A stretch of DNA of 64,000 nt from Thiobius zoothamnicola (lineage in GTDB: Bacteria > Pseudomonadota > Gammaproteobacteria > Chromatiales > Chromatiaceae): the NCBI GenBank assembly GCA_963678215.1, contig OY782758.1:1488001-1552000 (forward strand). Direction: 5' to 3'. The first letter of the stretch is position 1, and each line of letters opens with the position of its first letter. A program made the translations under genes and the position numbers. Under the pieces are notes generated by a model that was given only the letters and a program-made list of their open reading frames with translations, was not told where the DNA came from and made no database searches. Positions 31,874-41,902 of the stretch are shown piece after piece.

Positions 31874-32559
31874 AAATACTGGCGATAGACACTACCGAAA
31901 CCGCTTGTTCAGCCGCTTTGCTGGATGGCGATGAAACGCTGGAGCACTTTAAGCTCACACCGCGTCGGCATACCGAATATTTGTTGCCCATGCTGGATGC
32001 CTTGCTGGCTGAGGCGCAAACTTCCCTGACTGAAGTAGACGGATTGGGGTTCGCCAAAGGCCCGGGATCTTTTACCGGCGTGCGCATTGCCAGCGCCGCG
32101 ATCCAAGGTATTGCGGTCGCGGTGGATTTACCCATCGCCCCTGTTTCCAGTTTGCTGGCGCTCGCTCAAGGCGCTGCACGACGATATCAGGCAGATCATG
32201 CGTTGGTCGCTCTTGATGCGCGTATGCAGGAAGTTTACTGGGCCGCCTGTGAACAAGATTGCAATGGACTCATGCAATTACCAGGAGAAGAGGTGGTCTG
32301 CCGCCCAGACGACATACCGATACCCGCCTCAGGGGGATGGCATGGTATTGGCAGTGGATGGGGACAATATGGGAAAATACTGCAGAGCCGCCTGGATGGC
32401 ACCCTGCAAAAGATCCATCCTGATGATCAGGTTCATGCTCAGGATGTCGCCCGGCTGGCGAAGCAGGTTCTCTTGGCGGGTCAGGGGGTATCCGTGGAAC
32501 ACGCCTTGCCGGTTTACTTGCGTCACCCTGTGGCTGAGAATCCGTCTCAATCGTCTTAA
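31870..32559 (+). CDS. tsaB: tRNA threonylcarbamoyladenosine synthesis protein TsaB
   Basis: The 229 residues of this ASKHA-fold protein begin I-L-A-I-D-T-T-E-T-A-C-S and contain G-P-G-S-F-T-G-V-R-I and V-A-L-D-A-R-M-Q-E-V-Y. TsaB supports TsaD in making t6A37 in tRNAs that read ANN codons. It overlaps the helicase gene. Confidence 0.95.
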   Translation: MKILAIDTTETACSAALLDGDETLEHFKLTPRRHTEYLLPMLDALLAEAQTSLTEVDGLGFAKGPGSFTGVRIASAAIQGIAVAVDLPIAPVSSLLALAQGAARRYQADHALVALDARMQEVYWAACEQDCNGLMQLPGEEVVCRPDDIPIPASGGWHGIGSGWGQYGKILQSRLDGTLQKIHPDDQVHAQDVARLAKQVLLAGQGVSVEHALPVYLRHPVAENPSQSS

Positions 32560-32608
32560 ATGGCCAATCAGTGCCGCTTGATAATACGATTTAAAAATTC
32601 CATTACAC

Positions 32609-33874
32609 ATGAAACACACTATGAAAAAGCGCTCTCATCTATCCTATGTGGTCTACGGCATTTTATTGTTGATCTCGTCACAACACCTTTCCGCCGCTAT
32701 TTTTGATTTGACTGTAGAATCTGGCGGCCAGACTTTTCAGGAAAGCTACGATAAAGCTGAAGATTTGATCAATGGTATAGATGAAAGCTATATCAGAGAG
32801 CGCATTACTGGTTATACAGACACCTCGGCGGTTTCAGCCCAACTGAATTTCAGGGGTGTGCCTATCTCGCTGACTTTTCAAACTAACTCCACGCAATTAA
32901 CTCTGAATATTCCCAGTATTGGCGTACAGGAGGTTTTTACCGGCGCCACCCGTGATGACAGTGCCGATCAGCTTGAGGATTGGTTCAAGAAAAATGGCGG
33001 CGCTGCGTTGACTCAATTAACCCAGGAATTAGTGGCATCCACGCCGAACGACCCCATCGCTGGCAACCCTAACAGCTTGATGAGTTATCTGGTGCATACC
33101 GATTACGGCAATGGCCTTTCACCTCATGTATCAACGCCTGAAACCGTGATGGGAAGCAGCACGGACGTGACCAATGCCAATCTGATTGGTATTGGCGCAC
33201 GTTTTGGCGCCTATAGACAGGGGGATATGGATAGCCAGCACTTGTCCATTCCGGTTTCTTACACTTTCCGCATGGATGATTCGGATAACACGTTGAATAT
33301 CCGAATGCCTCTTGTCATGACTGAGGTGGATGGCGCAAGAGCTTATAACGTTGGCTTGGGATTGGGCTTCGGATGGCGATTGACAGACCGTTGGGCCATC
33401 ACCCCGGCGATTAATTATGCCGCCGTCGCATCGGCTGATTTGGGTTCAGTCAGCCAGATCGTATCAAGCTCCATCACCAGTGCTTATCAATTCAAAATTG
33501 GCAAATCCACGTTGAATATCGGCAATATGCTCGGTCATTACAAAACGTTAAAATTCTCCAGTAATGACTATTCCTTTGATCCGGATCTGGCGAATACCGT
33601 AACCAGGAACGGGCTGATATGGTCAATCCCCACGCCTGAGCTTTGGAAAAAAACCACGTTGCAACTTTTCATCACCGACACGCGCTTTTTCGGTAGCGAG
33701 TTATACATTGATCAATATAATGAAATTGGCTTTTCTTTTGGATTCAGCAAAAATAAAAGAAAAGCCGGAGGGTCGAGGATAAAAAATTATCTCAGCGACC
33801 TGCAAATCGGCGTCACTTATCTTCACGCCAATGATTCCAAGGGGTTCTCCTTGAATTTTGGGTATAAGTTTTAA
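32609..33874 (+). CDS. Outer-membrane beta-barrel-like protein
   Basis: The 421 residues have a signal peptide (about 1-29, ending L-S-A-A), an N-terminal soluble region (about 30-200), and a C-terminal half of alternating hydrophobic strands (G-L-G-L-G-F-G-W-R-L-T-D-R-W) that ends in F-G-Y-K-F, the terminal aromatic signature for BAM recognition. The family is not recognised. Its stop codon is shared with the left end of a palindromic element. Confidence 0.6.
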   Translation: MKHTMKKRSHLSYVVYGILLLISSQHLSAAIFDLTVESGGQTFQESYDKAEDLINGIDESYIRERITGYTDTSAVSAQLNFRGVPISLTFQTNSTQLTLNIPSIGVQEVFTGATRDDSADQLEDWFKKNGGAALTQLTQELVASTPNDPIAGNPNSLMSYLVHTDYGNGLSPHVSTPETVMGSSTDVTNANLIGIGARFGAYRQGDMDSQHLSIPVSYTFRMDDSDNTLNIRMPLVMTEVDGARAYNVGLGLGFGWRLTDRWAITPAINYAAVASADLGSVSQIVSSSITSAYQFKIGKSTLNIGNMLGHYKTLKFSSNDYSFDPDLANTVTRNGLIWSIPTPELWKKTTLQLFITDTRFFGSELYIDQYNEIGFSFGFSKNKRKAGGSRIKNYLSDLQIGVTYLHANDSKGFSLNFGYKF

Positions 33875-34017
33875 CAGGTTGTTGGAATTCTACTCATGCG
33901 GCACGATACAGCGTTAAAAATAGTCTCAAAATGCTCATTTACGTCGAGTAAACTGCGCTTTTTCGACTATTTTTGCCTTGTCTCGCACTCACCTGAGCGA
34001 ATTTCAACAGCCTGTTA
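33872..34017. mobile_element. MITE-like palindromic element
   Basis: A 146-base element with terminal inverted repeats of about 28 bases: left TAACAGGTTGTTGGAATTC, and right, as reverse complement, TAACAGGCTGTTGAAATTC. Inside, AAAAATAGTC and GACTATTTTT form a second palindrome around a TGCTCATTTACG core. It has no coding capacity. Its left TAA serves as the stop codon of the outer-membrane protein gene. Confidence 0.7.
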
Positions 34018-34046
34018 GGCGCAAAAACATCTGGTGAAATGCAGGA

Positions 34047-34859
34047 ATGCCGATGAAGTTCTTCATGCTGGGTTTGTTGTCTCTGTTCAGCGCGCCTTTG
34101 ATGGCTCAGGTTGAAATCATGGGCGACCACTACATCCAAGGCGGCATGCTGATTGGCCAGGCACCGCCGGGCAGCCGGATCCAGCAGGACGACACGCCCG
34201 TCAGAATCAGTAAAGCAGGCGTTTTCTTAATCGGCTTTGGACGGGATATGCCATCCCGCTCGATTTTGCAAATCCGTTACCCGGATGGCGTAGAAGAACG
34301 GCGCGTTTTATCCATCAAACCGCGCCAGTATCGCACCCAACGCATTAATCATCTGCCGGATCGCAAAGTCACGCCGCGCTCCGAGGAAGATATCCGGCAT
34401 ATCCAGCGGGATATCCAACGTGTTCGCGCCGCACGGCGACGTGATGATGACCGCCAGGACTTTAACGCGGGTTTTATCTGGCCGGTCACTGGCCCGATCA
34501 GCGGCGTCTATGGCAGCCAGCGTATCCTCAATGGCGAACCACGCCAGCCGCATTATGGCGTTGATATCGCCCGCCCTGTCGGCACACCAGTCATGGCACC
34601 AGCGGATGGGGTCATTACTTTGGTTGAACCGGATATGTTTTTTTCCGGGGGCACTTTGGTGATTGACCATGGGCACCAATTATCTTCTTCCCTGTTGCAT
34701 TTAAGTGAGATACTGGTGCGAGTCGGTGAGCGGGTTGAGCAAGGTCAAATCATTGCGAAAGTCGGCGCAACCGGCAGAGTGACCGGGCCGCATCTGGATT
34801 GGCGGATGAATTTACGCCAACACCGGATTGATCCGCAGTTATTGACGCCTCCCATGTGA
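34047..34859 (+). CDS. M23 family peptidoglycan endopeptidase
   Basis: The 270 residues have an N-terminal signal (about 1-21), an intermediate beta domain and a LytM/M23 domain (about 150-265) with the zinc motif H-Y-G-V-D, then L-L-H-L-S and G-P-H-L-D-W, so the catalytic residues are present and it is likely an active lytic endopeptidase. Its stop overlaps the possible upstream start of the next frame. Confidence 0.88.
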   Translation: MPMKFFMLGLLSLFSAPLMAQVEIMGDHYIQGGMLIGQAPPGSRIQQDDTPVRISKAGVFLIGFGRDMPSRSILQIRYPDGVEERRVLSIKPRQYRTQRINHLPDRKVTPRSEEDIRHIQRDIQRVRAARRRDDDRQDFNAGFIWPVTGPISGVYGSQRILNGEPRQPHYGVDIARPVGTPVMAPADGVITLVEPDMFFSGGTLVIDHGHQLSSSLLHLSEILVRVGERVEQGQIIAKVGATGRVTGPHLDWRMNLRQHRIDPQLLTPPM

Positions 34860-34951
34860 TTGAACCATTGATTGTTGTCGGCGCAGTGACGCTTTCGCTG
34901 CCCATAATTGAACAACGCGGCATTTCATTTTTCATACGACAATTTATGCAT

Positions 34952-36256
34952 ATGCGAACATCCATCATCAGTTTTCTGCTTTGCCTGCCTCTGGCGGCAC
35001 AAGCCATGGTCCCAACCGATTTACTGGCGGTTTATGATCTGGCGCGCCATAAGGATCCGCAAATACGCGCTGCGCAAGCGCAGAAAAACGCCGCCCATGA
35101 ATTACGTCCACAAGCGTTGTCAGCGGTCAAACCGAATGTTTCCATGGATGGCGCGCTGAGCTATCAAACTCAGGATGTGACTTCTTCTTCCACAGATTAC
35201 AACCATAGTTTCGCCAGCAATCATCTGACGTTGAATTTGACGCAACCCGTGTACCGCCGTGAGTTGTTTATCGCGCTGGACCAGGTCGATGACCAATTGA
35301 TTCAGGCGGACGCCAATTATGCGGCGGCTGAGCAAGATTTGATTGTCCGGGTGGCTCAGGCTTATTTTGATATTTTATCCGCCGATGATGATTTGAATTT
35401 TGCTTTCAGCGAAAAGACCGCGATCGCCCAGCAGCTGGATCAAGCCAAACAACGCTTTGAAGTGGGCTTGATCGCAATCACGGATGTGCATGAAGTCCAA
35501 TCACGTTTTGACCAGGCCGAAGCGGACCGGATATCCGCTGAAAATGCTTTGGATAATGCGCGTGAGAATCTACGCGAGATTATTCAATCTGTACCTGAGA
35601 AGCTCGCCAATTTGCTGGATGAAATCGCCTTGATACCGCCACAGCCGGAAAGCATCGACGCTTGGAGTGACGATGCACAAAAATACAATCCGGCTATACA
35701 GGCTGCCAAACTCAGTGCGGCTATTGCGCATCGCAACATCTCTGTACAACGAGCTGGCTATCACCCCAGCCTGGATTTGAATGCTTCCATGAATCGCTCA
35801 CGGACGGAATCCGATTTTGGTAGTGATACAGATGCCGCCACGATCAGTTTGCAACTCACCATACCGCTTTTCCAAGGGGGTAAAACCGGTTCTAAAATCA
35901 GACAGGCTCGACATGAATATGATGCTGAACAGGAAATATTAGATCAGCAGCGCCGCGCTATTGATCGTCAGGTACGCAACGCCTATCGGGGCATTCAAAC
36001 CAGCATCAGCCGGGTTAAGGCACTCCTGACCGCGCAAAATTCCGCACAAAGCGCGTTAACCGCCACCCAAGCGGGATTCAGCGCCGGGACCCGCACTTTG
36101 GTTGACGTATTAAACAGTCAGCGTGATCTTTACCGGGCGAAACGCAACTATGCGCAATCCCGTTATGATTATGTGCTCAACACCTTAAGCCTGTTGCAAG
36201 CGGTGGGAACCCTTTCCGTCGATGATTTGCGCCAGGTTAATCGTTGGTTGGAGTAG
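34952..36256 (+). CDS. TolC-family outer-membrane efflux protein
   Basis: The frame is open from 34856, but the Met at 34952 starts a clear signal peptide (S-F-L-L-C-L-P-L-A-A-Q-A). The mature part shows the two TolC repeats of coiled helices and strands, with E-V-G-L-I-A-I-T-D-V-H-E-V and the second-repeat counterpart F-S-A-G-T-R-T-L-V-D-V-L-N. It works as the outer-membrane channel of efflux or type I secretion. No partner pump is adjacent. Confidence 0.9.
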   Translation: MRTSIISFLLCLPLAAQAMVPTDLLAVYDLARHKDPQIRAAQAQKNAAHELRPQALSAVKPNVSMDGALSYQTQDVTSSSTDYNHSFASNHLTLNLTQPVYRRELFIALDQVDDQLIQADANYAAAEQDLIVRVAQAYFDILSADDDLNFAFSEKTAIAQQLDQAKQRFEVGLIAITDVHEVQSRFDQAEADRISAENALDNARENLREIIQSVPEKLANLLDEIALIPPQPESIDAWSDDAQKYNPAIQAAKLSAAIAHRNISVQRAGYHPSLDLNASMNRSRTESDFGSDTDAATISLQLTIPLFQGGKTGSKIRQARHEYDAEQEILDQQRRAIDRQVRNAYRGIQTSISRVKALLTAQNSAQSALTATQAGFSAGTRTLVDVLNSQRDLYRAKRNYAQSRYDYVLNTLSLLQAVGTLSVDDLRQVNRWLE

Positions 36257-36320
36257 CTCTGTCCAGTCGATTCCCCACTGACGATCCCAATTTGCTTTCA
36301 CTCACGCCAAAGAGGATATT

Positions 36321-37535
36321 TTGAACACCATACCTACCCAGCATACGCGCGTCCTGTCCGGGATGCGCCCAACAGGACGTTTACACTTAGGCCATTACCA
36401 TGGCGTACTGAGCAACTGGGTCAAATTACAGCATGAATACCCCTGCTTTTTCTTTGTCGCCGACTGGCATGCGTTGACGACACATTATGAAAACCCAACC
36501 GTTATCCCGCAAAACACTTGGGATATGGTGATTGACTGGCTGGCTTCAGGTGTTAATCCGGGGGAAGCGACCATTTTCATACAATCGCGGGTGCCGGAAC
36601 ATGCTGAGCTGCATCTATTACTGTCGATGATCACCCCGCTTGGCTGGCTGGAGCGGGTGCCGACCTATAAAGATCAGCAGGAAAAATTGAAGGAAAAAGA
36701 TCTATCAACCTATGGTTTTCTCGGTTATCCCTTACTGCAATCCGCCGATATTTTGATCTATCGCGCCGGACAGGTGCCAGTTGGCGAAGATCAGGTCACC
36801 CATGTCGAACTGACCCGCGAGGTGGCGCGTCGTTTTAACCATATTTATGGACGCGAACCGGATTTCGAGGAAAAAGCGGAAGAAGCCATTAAAAAAATGG
36901 GTAAAAAGGCGGCCAGACTTTATCAGGGCTACCGCAAAGCCTATCAGGAACAAGGCGATGAAGAGGCGCTGTCAGCGGCACGTGCGTTGCTTGAATCGCA
37001 ACAAAATATTGGCGTCGCGGATCGTGATCGTCTGTTTGGCTACATTGAAGGCGGGGGTAAAGTCATCCTGCCGGAGCCACAGCCATTATTGACCAAATCG
37101 GCCAAAATGCCGGGACTGGATGGGCAAAAAATGTCCAAGTCTTATGGCAATACGATCTCCCTGGCCGCCGATCCTGAGCAAGTAACCCAGCAAATACGCA
37201 CCATGCCGACCGATCCGGCACGCATACGTCGGACTGACCCGGGCGATCCGGACAAATGCCCGGTATGGCGATTCCATGAAATTTATTCAGATGAACGGCA
37301 ATGCCACTGGGTACGGGAAGGTTGCCAGTCAGCCGGTATTGGTTGTCTGGAATGCAAACAACCCGTGATTGATGCGGTGCTGACTGAATTGAAACCGATG
37401 CAAGAACGGGCGGCATCTTACGCCGCCCAACCGGATGTGGTGCGCAACATTATCAATGAAGGCTGTGAAAAAGCCCGCGAAACCGCTCGTGAAACCATGG
37501 ACGAAGTACGCCACGCCATCTCGCTGAATGTCTGA
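36321..37535 (+). CDS. trpS: Tryptophanyl-tRNA synthetase
   Basis: This 404-residue class I synthetase has the HIGH-type motif L-H-L-G-H-Y at about 22 and K-M-S-K-S-Y-G-N at about 270. It is longer than the enterobacterial TrpS because of an extra region near 175-245 (E-K-A-E-E-A-I-K-K-M-G-K-K), as in several Gammaproteobacteria. The start codon is TTG, with GAGG six bases upstream. It overlaps scpA by eight bases. Confidence 0.95.
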   Translation: MNTIPTQHTRVLSGMRPTGRLHLGHYHGVLSNWVKLQHEYPCFFFVADWHALTTHYENPTVIPQNTWDMVIDWLASGVNPGEATIFIQSRVPEHAELHLLLSMITPLGWLERVPTYKDQQEKLKEKDLSTYGFLGYPLLQSADILIYRAGQVPVGEDQVTHVELTREVARRFNHIYGREPDFEEKAEEAIKKMGKKAARLYQGYRKAYQEQGDEEALSAARALLESQQNIGVADRDRLFGYIEGGGKVILPEPQPLLTKSAKMPGLDGQKMSKSYGNTISLAADPEQVTQQIRTMPTDPARIRRTDPGDPDKCPVWRFHEIYSDERQCHWVREGCQSAGIGCLECKQPVIDAVLTELKPMQERAASYAAQPDVVRNIINEGCEKARETARETMDEVRHAISLNV

Positions 37536-38307
37536 CGCCATCGCCATTGTGCAAGGCGAAGCTTGCTTCGACTTGCCCAAGGATCTGTATATCCCCCCGG
37601 ATGCGCTGGAGGTGTTTCTGGAAACCTTCACCGGGCCATTGGATTTGTTGTTGTATCTGATCCGGCGACAAAATCTGGATATCCTGGATATTCCAGTGAT
37701 GCGGATCACCGAACAATATATGCAATATATCCGTACCATGCAGGATATGCGTTTTGAACTGGCGGCTGAATATTTATTGATGGCGGCGACGTTGGCTGAG
37801 ATCAAATCGCGTATGTTATTACCCGTATCAGCATCGGCGGAAGAAGAAGAGGAGAACCTGGATCCTCGTGCTGAATTAATACGTCGCCTGCAACAATATG
37901 AGCGTTTCAAACAAGCGGCTGAAGACCTGGATGAATTGCCTTGCCTGCACCGGGATATTCATCCAGTTAAAATTGACGCACCATTCAAATCCATCGCAAC
38001 CGTTTTACCCGATATCAACTTGGATGAGCTGCTCCTGGCTTTACAAGATGTGCTCAAACGCGCCGACATGTTCAGCCATCATCAAGTGGTCTCTGAACCC
38101 TTGTCCATACGTGAACGCATGAGCTGGATATTAGCGCAAATGGAAACCGGATCGCCCAGCGCCTTTATTGAGCTGTTTGACCCAATGGAAGGCCGCCAAG
38201 GTATTGTCGTCACTTTCATGGCGTTGCTGGAACTGGTCAAGCAGCAATTGATTGAGCTGGTGCAAACCGATATTTTTGCCGATATTCACATCAAATCTCG
38301 TGCCTGA
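37528..38307 (+). CDS. scpA: Segregation and condensation protein ScpA
   Basis: The 259-residue kleisin subunit of the SMC-ScpAB condensin has an N-terminal F-T-G-P-L-D-L-L-L-Y-L-I-R-R-Q-N-L-D-I, a helical middle (Y-L-L-M-A-A-T-L-A-E-I-K-S-R-M-L-L-P) and a C-terminal winged helix (V-V-T-F-M-A-L-L-E-L-V-K). It overlaps trpS and scpB. Confidence 0.95.
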   Translation: MSDAIAIVQGEACFDLPKDLYIPPDALEVFLETFTGPLDLLLYLIRRQNLDILDIPVMRITEQYMQYIRTMQDMRFELAAEYLLMAATLAEIKSRMLLPVSASAEEEEENLDPRAELIRRLQQYERFKQAAEDLDELPCLHRDIHPVKIDAPFKSIATVLPDINLDELLLALQDVLKRADMFSHHQVVSEPLSIRERMSWILAQMETGSPSAFIELFDPMEGRQGIVVTFMALLELVKQQLIELVQTDIFADIHIKSRA

Positions 38308-38854
38308 ACTAAAATTTATTGTCGAAGCCGCCTTACTCGCTGCGGGGAAACCACTTTCATTAAAGCAACTGCAACTGTTGTTTGAAGAATCCGAGCGCCC
38401 CCCGAAAACGGATTTACACCACTGTCTGCAAGGGTTGGAAAAAGATTACCAAGGCCGGGGGGTGGAAATTAAAGAAGTCGCCAGCGGTTGGCGTATTCAG
38501 GTCACTGAAGCGGCCTCTCCCTGGGTGTCGCGCTTGTGGGCCGAACGCCCACCGCGCTACTCCCGCGCGCTACTGGAAACTCTGGCATTGATTGCCTACC
38601 GACAACCGATCACGCGGGGGGAAATTGAAGAAATTCGCGGCGTATCAGTCAGTACCTCTATCATCAAAAGCCTGTTAGAACGTCATTGGATCAAGGTACT
38701 GGGCCAACGGGATACGCCGGGTAAACCGGCTTTGTATGGCACGACCCCGGAATTTCTGGACTACTTCAGCCTGAAAAATTTGCAGGAATTACCCACGCTG
38801 ACGGAAATGCGTGATTTAGCGACAATCCATCAAAGCTTAGAGTTCAGCGAATAG
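38300..38854 (+). CDS. scpB: Segregation and condensation protein ScpB
   Basis: A GTG at 38300 overlaps the scpA stop and gives 184 residues beginning with I-V-E-A-A-L-L-A-A-G, the usual ScpB start; the frame open further upstream is not needed. Two winged-helix domains are visible, the second with A-L-I-A-Y-R-Q-P-I-T-R-G-E-I-E-E-I-R-G-V. ScpB dimers bind ScpA in the condensin complex. Confidence 0.93.
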   Translation: MPELKFIVEAALLAAGKPLSLKQLQLLFEESERPPKTDLHHCLQGLEKDYQGRGVEIKEVASGWRIQVTEAASPWVSRLWAERPPRYSRALLETLALIAYRQPITRGEIEEIRGVSVSTSIIKSLLERHWIKVLGQRDTPGKPALYGTTPEFLDYFSLKNLQELPTLTEMRDLATIHQSLEFSE

Positions 38855-38923
38855 TGTTGCCTGGCAACCCCAATGTGAGAGAAAGCCGTTATTCAATGAG
38901 TTCAGTGTTCGACTTAGACCCTG

Positions 38924-40006
38924 TCACATGACAAAACGGTAAACCAGATCCGCCGACTCATCTTGGGAGGGATCAACAGGGACTTCCATGAGCTGGCGAA
39001 CAACCTTCAACTGATTCACCAAATGCGTCTGTCCATCCATCGCGGCCACATCAAACAGCAGGCTATCATCAATAACGCGGCGTAATCTGAATTGATGAGA
39101 TGGCTCCAACTGTTTAATTAAAGCCATCAAGCGTCCATACGCGCCTAGCGTTTCGATGCCACTGAAACGCACCCGCAATGTTTGATCAACCGTATTGGAC
39201 GCTGCGGCAAGCGCTTCCACCAACGGTTCCCGCGCCTGTTGGAAACCTTGCGCCAGCGCCTGCGGTAAGGTTGTTGTCGCTAAGGTGAAATCATATTTTG
39301 CCGTTTGCCCAAACAGACTCCAGGTTGCAAACCAATGCTGATTTGGTTTTTCCCGTAACCGTCCAACCAGAATGACATCATGCGGATAGCGCTGGGAAGC
39401 GGCGCGAATCGCCGGTTCATAACCCATCCATAAATCCGCAATGCGAAGTTGGGTTTGATCCTGCAAATCCAACAAGGGCAGCTTTAACTGGATATCCTGT
39501 GAATTTGCGCTTTTGACCATCTTTGCATAGCTGGCGGGCGCTTCATGCAAATCCAGCAAATAGCGCTGCCCATGTCGCTCCACTGCGAGCCACAATAATG
39601 CTCGACGTCGTTTTTTCGCGCGCAGACGCGCATTCACTTTTTGCAGTAAGCCGTCCACGGCATTTTGATCAAATTTCACCCATAGATAGCGGGTTTCTTC
39701 AGGCTGCTGATGATCAGAGACTGATTCGCTGCGCGCAAAATGATAACGAAATTGCTGCACCAGGGATGAGGCATCCGCCAACGCCTCAGTGATATCCGGT
39801 TGCTGGCCGATGCGCTGATCTCCACTGACTTGTTGGATGACGATCGCCAGCGCAGCGGATAACCCCTTACCGCGTGCTTCAGGACTTTCATCCAACACTT
39901 CAACTTCAGTGGCATATAAATCATTGGCACCAACCGCGTTTGACCACGCCAAGGCGATGCAAATTAATGGGGTGAGAATCAACCTTAATTTTTTCATTAG
40001 GATCAT
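38924..40006 (-). CDS. DUF2066 protein
   Basis: The 360 residues have a signal peptide (about 1-27) and a DUF2066 domain (Y-A-T-E-V-E-V-L-D-E-S-P-E-A-R, then A-L-A-I-V-I-Q-Q-V-S-G-D). It is a probably periplasmic protein of unknown function, commonly divergent from purM in Gammaproteobacteria as here, with about 40 bases between the starts. Confidence 0.85.
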   Translation of the reverse strand: MILMKKLRLILTPLICIALAWSNAVGANDLYATEVEVLDESPEARGKGLSAALAIVIQQVSGDQRIGQQPDITEALADASSLVQQFRYHFARSESVSDHQQPEETRYLWVKFDQNAVDGLLQKVNARLRAKKRRRALLWLAVERHGQRYLLDLHEAPASYAKMVKSANSQDIQLKLPLLDLQDQTQLRIADLWMGYEPAIRAASQRYPHDVILVGRLREKPNQHWFATWSLFGQTAKYDFTLATTTLPQALAQGFQQAREPLVEALAAASNTVDQTLRVRFSGIETLGAYGRLMALIKQLEPSHQFRLRRVIDDSLLFDVAAMDGQTHLVNQLKVVRQLMEVPVDPSQDESADLVYRFVM

Positions 40007-40046
40007 GAAAGAGTAGAATGAGCGGATTTACCGCCAGGAGCATGCT

Positions 40047-41108
40047 TTGACCTATTCTAACCAAGCTTTAAACAACAATAAAACACTCGACTATGCAAAA
40101 GCAGGCGTGAATATTGATGCGGGCAACCAACTGGTCAATAACATCAAACCCATCGTCCAACGCACTTTTCGCGCTGGCGTGCTTGGAAGTTTAGGCGGCT
40201 TTGGCGGTTTATTTGAGTTGCCTACCGGCTATCAATCACCAGTTTTGGTTTCAGGCACCGACGGCGTCGGCACTAAACTCAAACTGGCTGTTCAATTGCA
40301 ACAACATGGCACCATCGGCATTGATTTGGTGGCGATGTGCGTCAACGATATTGTCGTCACCGGTGCCGAACCATTGTTTTTTCTGGATTATTACGCCACC
40401 GGAAAATTGGATGTTGACGTGGCGACAAATGTGGTGAGCGGCATCGCTCAAGGCTGCGAACAGGCTGGTTGTGCGCTGATTGGCGGCGAAACCGCCGAAA
40501 TGCCAGGCATGTATCAAACCGGCGATTATGATTTAGCCGGTTTTGCCGTTGGCATTGTGGAAAAAGAGCACATCCTGCAAAACCATCAGGTACAAACCGG
40601 CGATGTGTTGCTGGGCCTTGCCTCATCAGGCCCACACTCCAATGGCTACTCCTTAATCCGAAAAATATTGGCAGTCAGCGAAGCTGACCTTCATCAAATC
40701 ATCGCAGGCGGGCAAACTTTAGCGCAAACGCTGCTCGCGCCGACACGCATTTATGTCAAACCTTTATTGAATCTGCTGAAGCAACACATCGTACATGCCC
40801 TAGCCCACATCACCGGCGGCGGCCTGACCGACAACTTGCCACGCGTCCTGCCGGATTATCATCAAGCAGCCATTGACCCATCCGCCTGGCCACAGCCTGA
40901 GGTTTTTCATTGGCTGCAAACGGCTGGTAATATCCATACCCACGACATGCTACGCACTTTCAATTGCGGCATCGGCATGGTCATCTGTGTACCGGCTGAA
41001 TCCGCCGATGCAGTCGCCTCAAACCTGACTGAACAAGGTGAAGTGGTTCACCAAATCGGTGAAATCAGAACCAGCACACAACAAACGCCTCATGTTGTTT
41101 ACGCATGA
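40047..41108 (+). CDS. purM: Phosphoribosylformylglycinamidine cyclo-ligase
   Basis: PurM makes aminoimidazole ribotide (AIR) in purine synthesis. The 353 residues include Y-A-K-A-G-V-N-I-D-A-G, V-S-G-T-D-G-V-G-T-K-L-K and G-G-E-T-A-E-M-P-G-M-Y. It starts at TTG with CAGGAG about six bases before. The stop overlaps purN by ATGA. Confidence 0.97.
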   Translation: MTYSNQALNNNKTLDYAKAGVNIDAGNQLVNNIKPIVQRTFRAGVLGSLGGFGGLFELPTGYQSPVLVSGTDGVGTKLKLAVQLQQHGTIGIDLVAMCVNDIVVTGAEPLFFLDYYATGKLDVDVATNVVSGIAQGCEQAGCALIGGETAEMPGMYQTGDYDLAGFAVGIVEKEHILQNHQVQTGDVLLGLASSGPHSNGYSLIRKILAVSEADLHQIIAGGQTLAQTLLAPTRIYVKPLLNLLKQHIVHALAHITGGGLTDNLPRVLPDYHQAAIDPSAWPQPEVFHWLQTAGNIHTHDMLRTFNCGIGMVICVPAESADAVASNLTEQGEVVHQIGEIRTSTQQTPHVVYA

Positions 41109-41773
41109 AGGGCAATAAGGTGCGTAAAGGGCGTCTGGTCGTATTGATTTCGGGTAAAGGCACAAATTTACGGGCAATTCAGCAGGCTTGTGCGCAAGGT
41201 GCGATAGCAGCGGATATTGTCGCCGTGATCAGTAATCACCCAGATACCGCCGGGCTGATCTGGGCCGCCAACGCCGGTATTCCAACCCAGGCGTTGGATC
41301 ACACCCAATTTGCTGACCGGCGAACCTTTGATGCCGCATTATCCCAGCAGATTGACGCCTATGCCCCGGATTTCGTTGTCCTGGCGGGCTTCATGCGCAT
41401 CCTCACTCCGGTATTCGTCCGCCATTACCAGGGACGCCTGCTCAATATCCACCCCTCGCTGCTGCCAAATTTCCAAGGATTGCACACGCATCGCCGCGCC
41501 TTGCAAGCCAAAGCCGAACAACATGGCGCGAGCGTACACTATGTAACCCCTGAATTGGATGGCGGGCCGGTCATTATGCAAGCTGTGGTGCCGGTTCTGG
41601 CCGAAGATACGGAAGATCGGCTGGCTGCGCGCGTGCTGACGGCAGAGCATAAAATCTACCCACTGGTGATCCGTTGGGCGACTGAAGGCCGTTTATCGTT
41701 AAATGACCAACAACAAATTCTGCTGGATAACCACGTACTCGCAAAACCACTCATTTATCAGCACACACACTGA
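41105..41773 (+). CDS. purN: Phosphoribosylglycinamide formyltransferase
   Basis: PurN transfers formyl from 10-formyl-THF to GAR. It has 222 residues, with V-L-I-S-G-K-G-T-N-L near the N terminus and N-I-H-P-S-L-L-P-N-F-Q-G with the catalytic Asn/His/Asp group (V-T-P-E-L-D-G-G-P). It overlaps purM by four bases. Confidence 0.97.
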   Translation: MKGNKVRKGRLVVLISGKGTNLRAIQQACAQGAIAADIVAVISNHPDTAGLIWAANAGIPTQALDHTQFADRRTFDAALSQQIDAYAPDFVVLAGFMRILTPVFVRHYQGRLLNIHPSLLPNFQGLHTHRRALQAKAEQHGASVHYVTPELDGGPVIMQAVVPVLAEDTEDRLAARVLTAEHKIYPLVIRWATEGRLSLNDQQQILLDNHVLAKPLIYQHTH

Positions 41774-41902
41774 CAATGCCGAAATCACATCTGGAAGCGA
41801 GTTCAGCTTGTTGGTAGCATCCATCATCTTATGACACTGGTAACGCATCACCCATATCAAATCTGCGATGTCGAATCCATGACCGCTAAAATGGCAAAGA
41901 TT

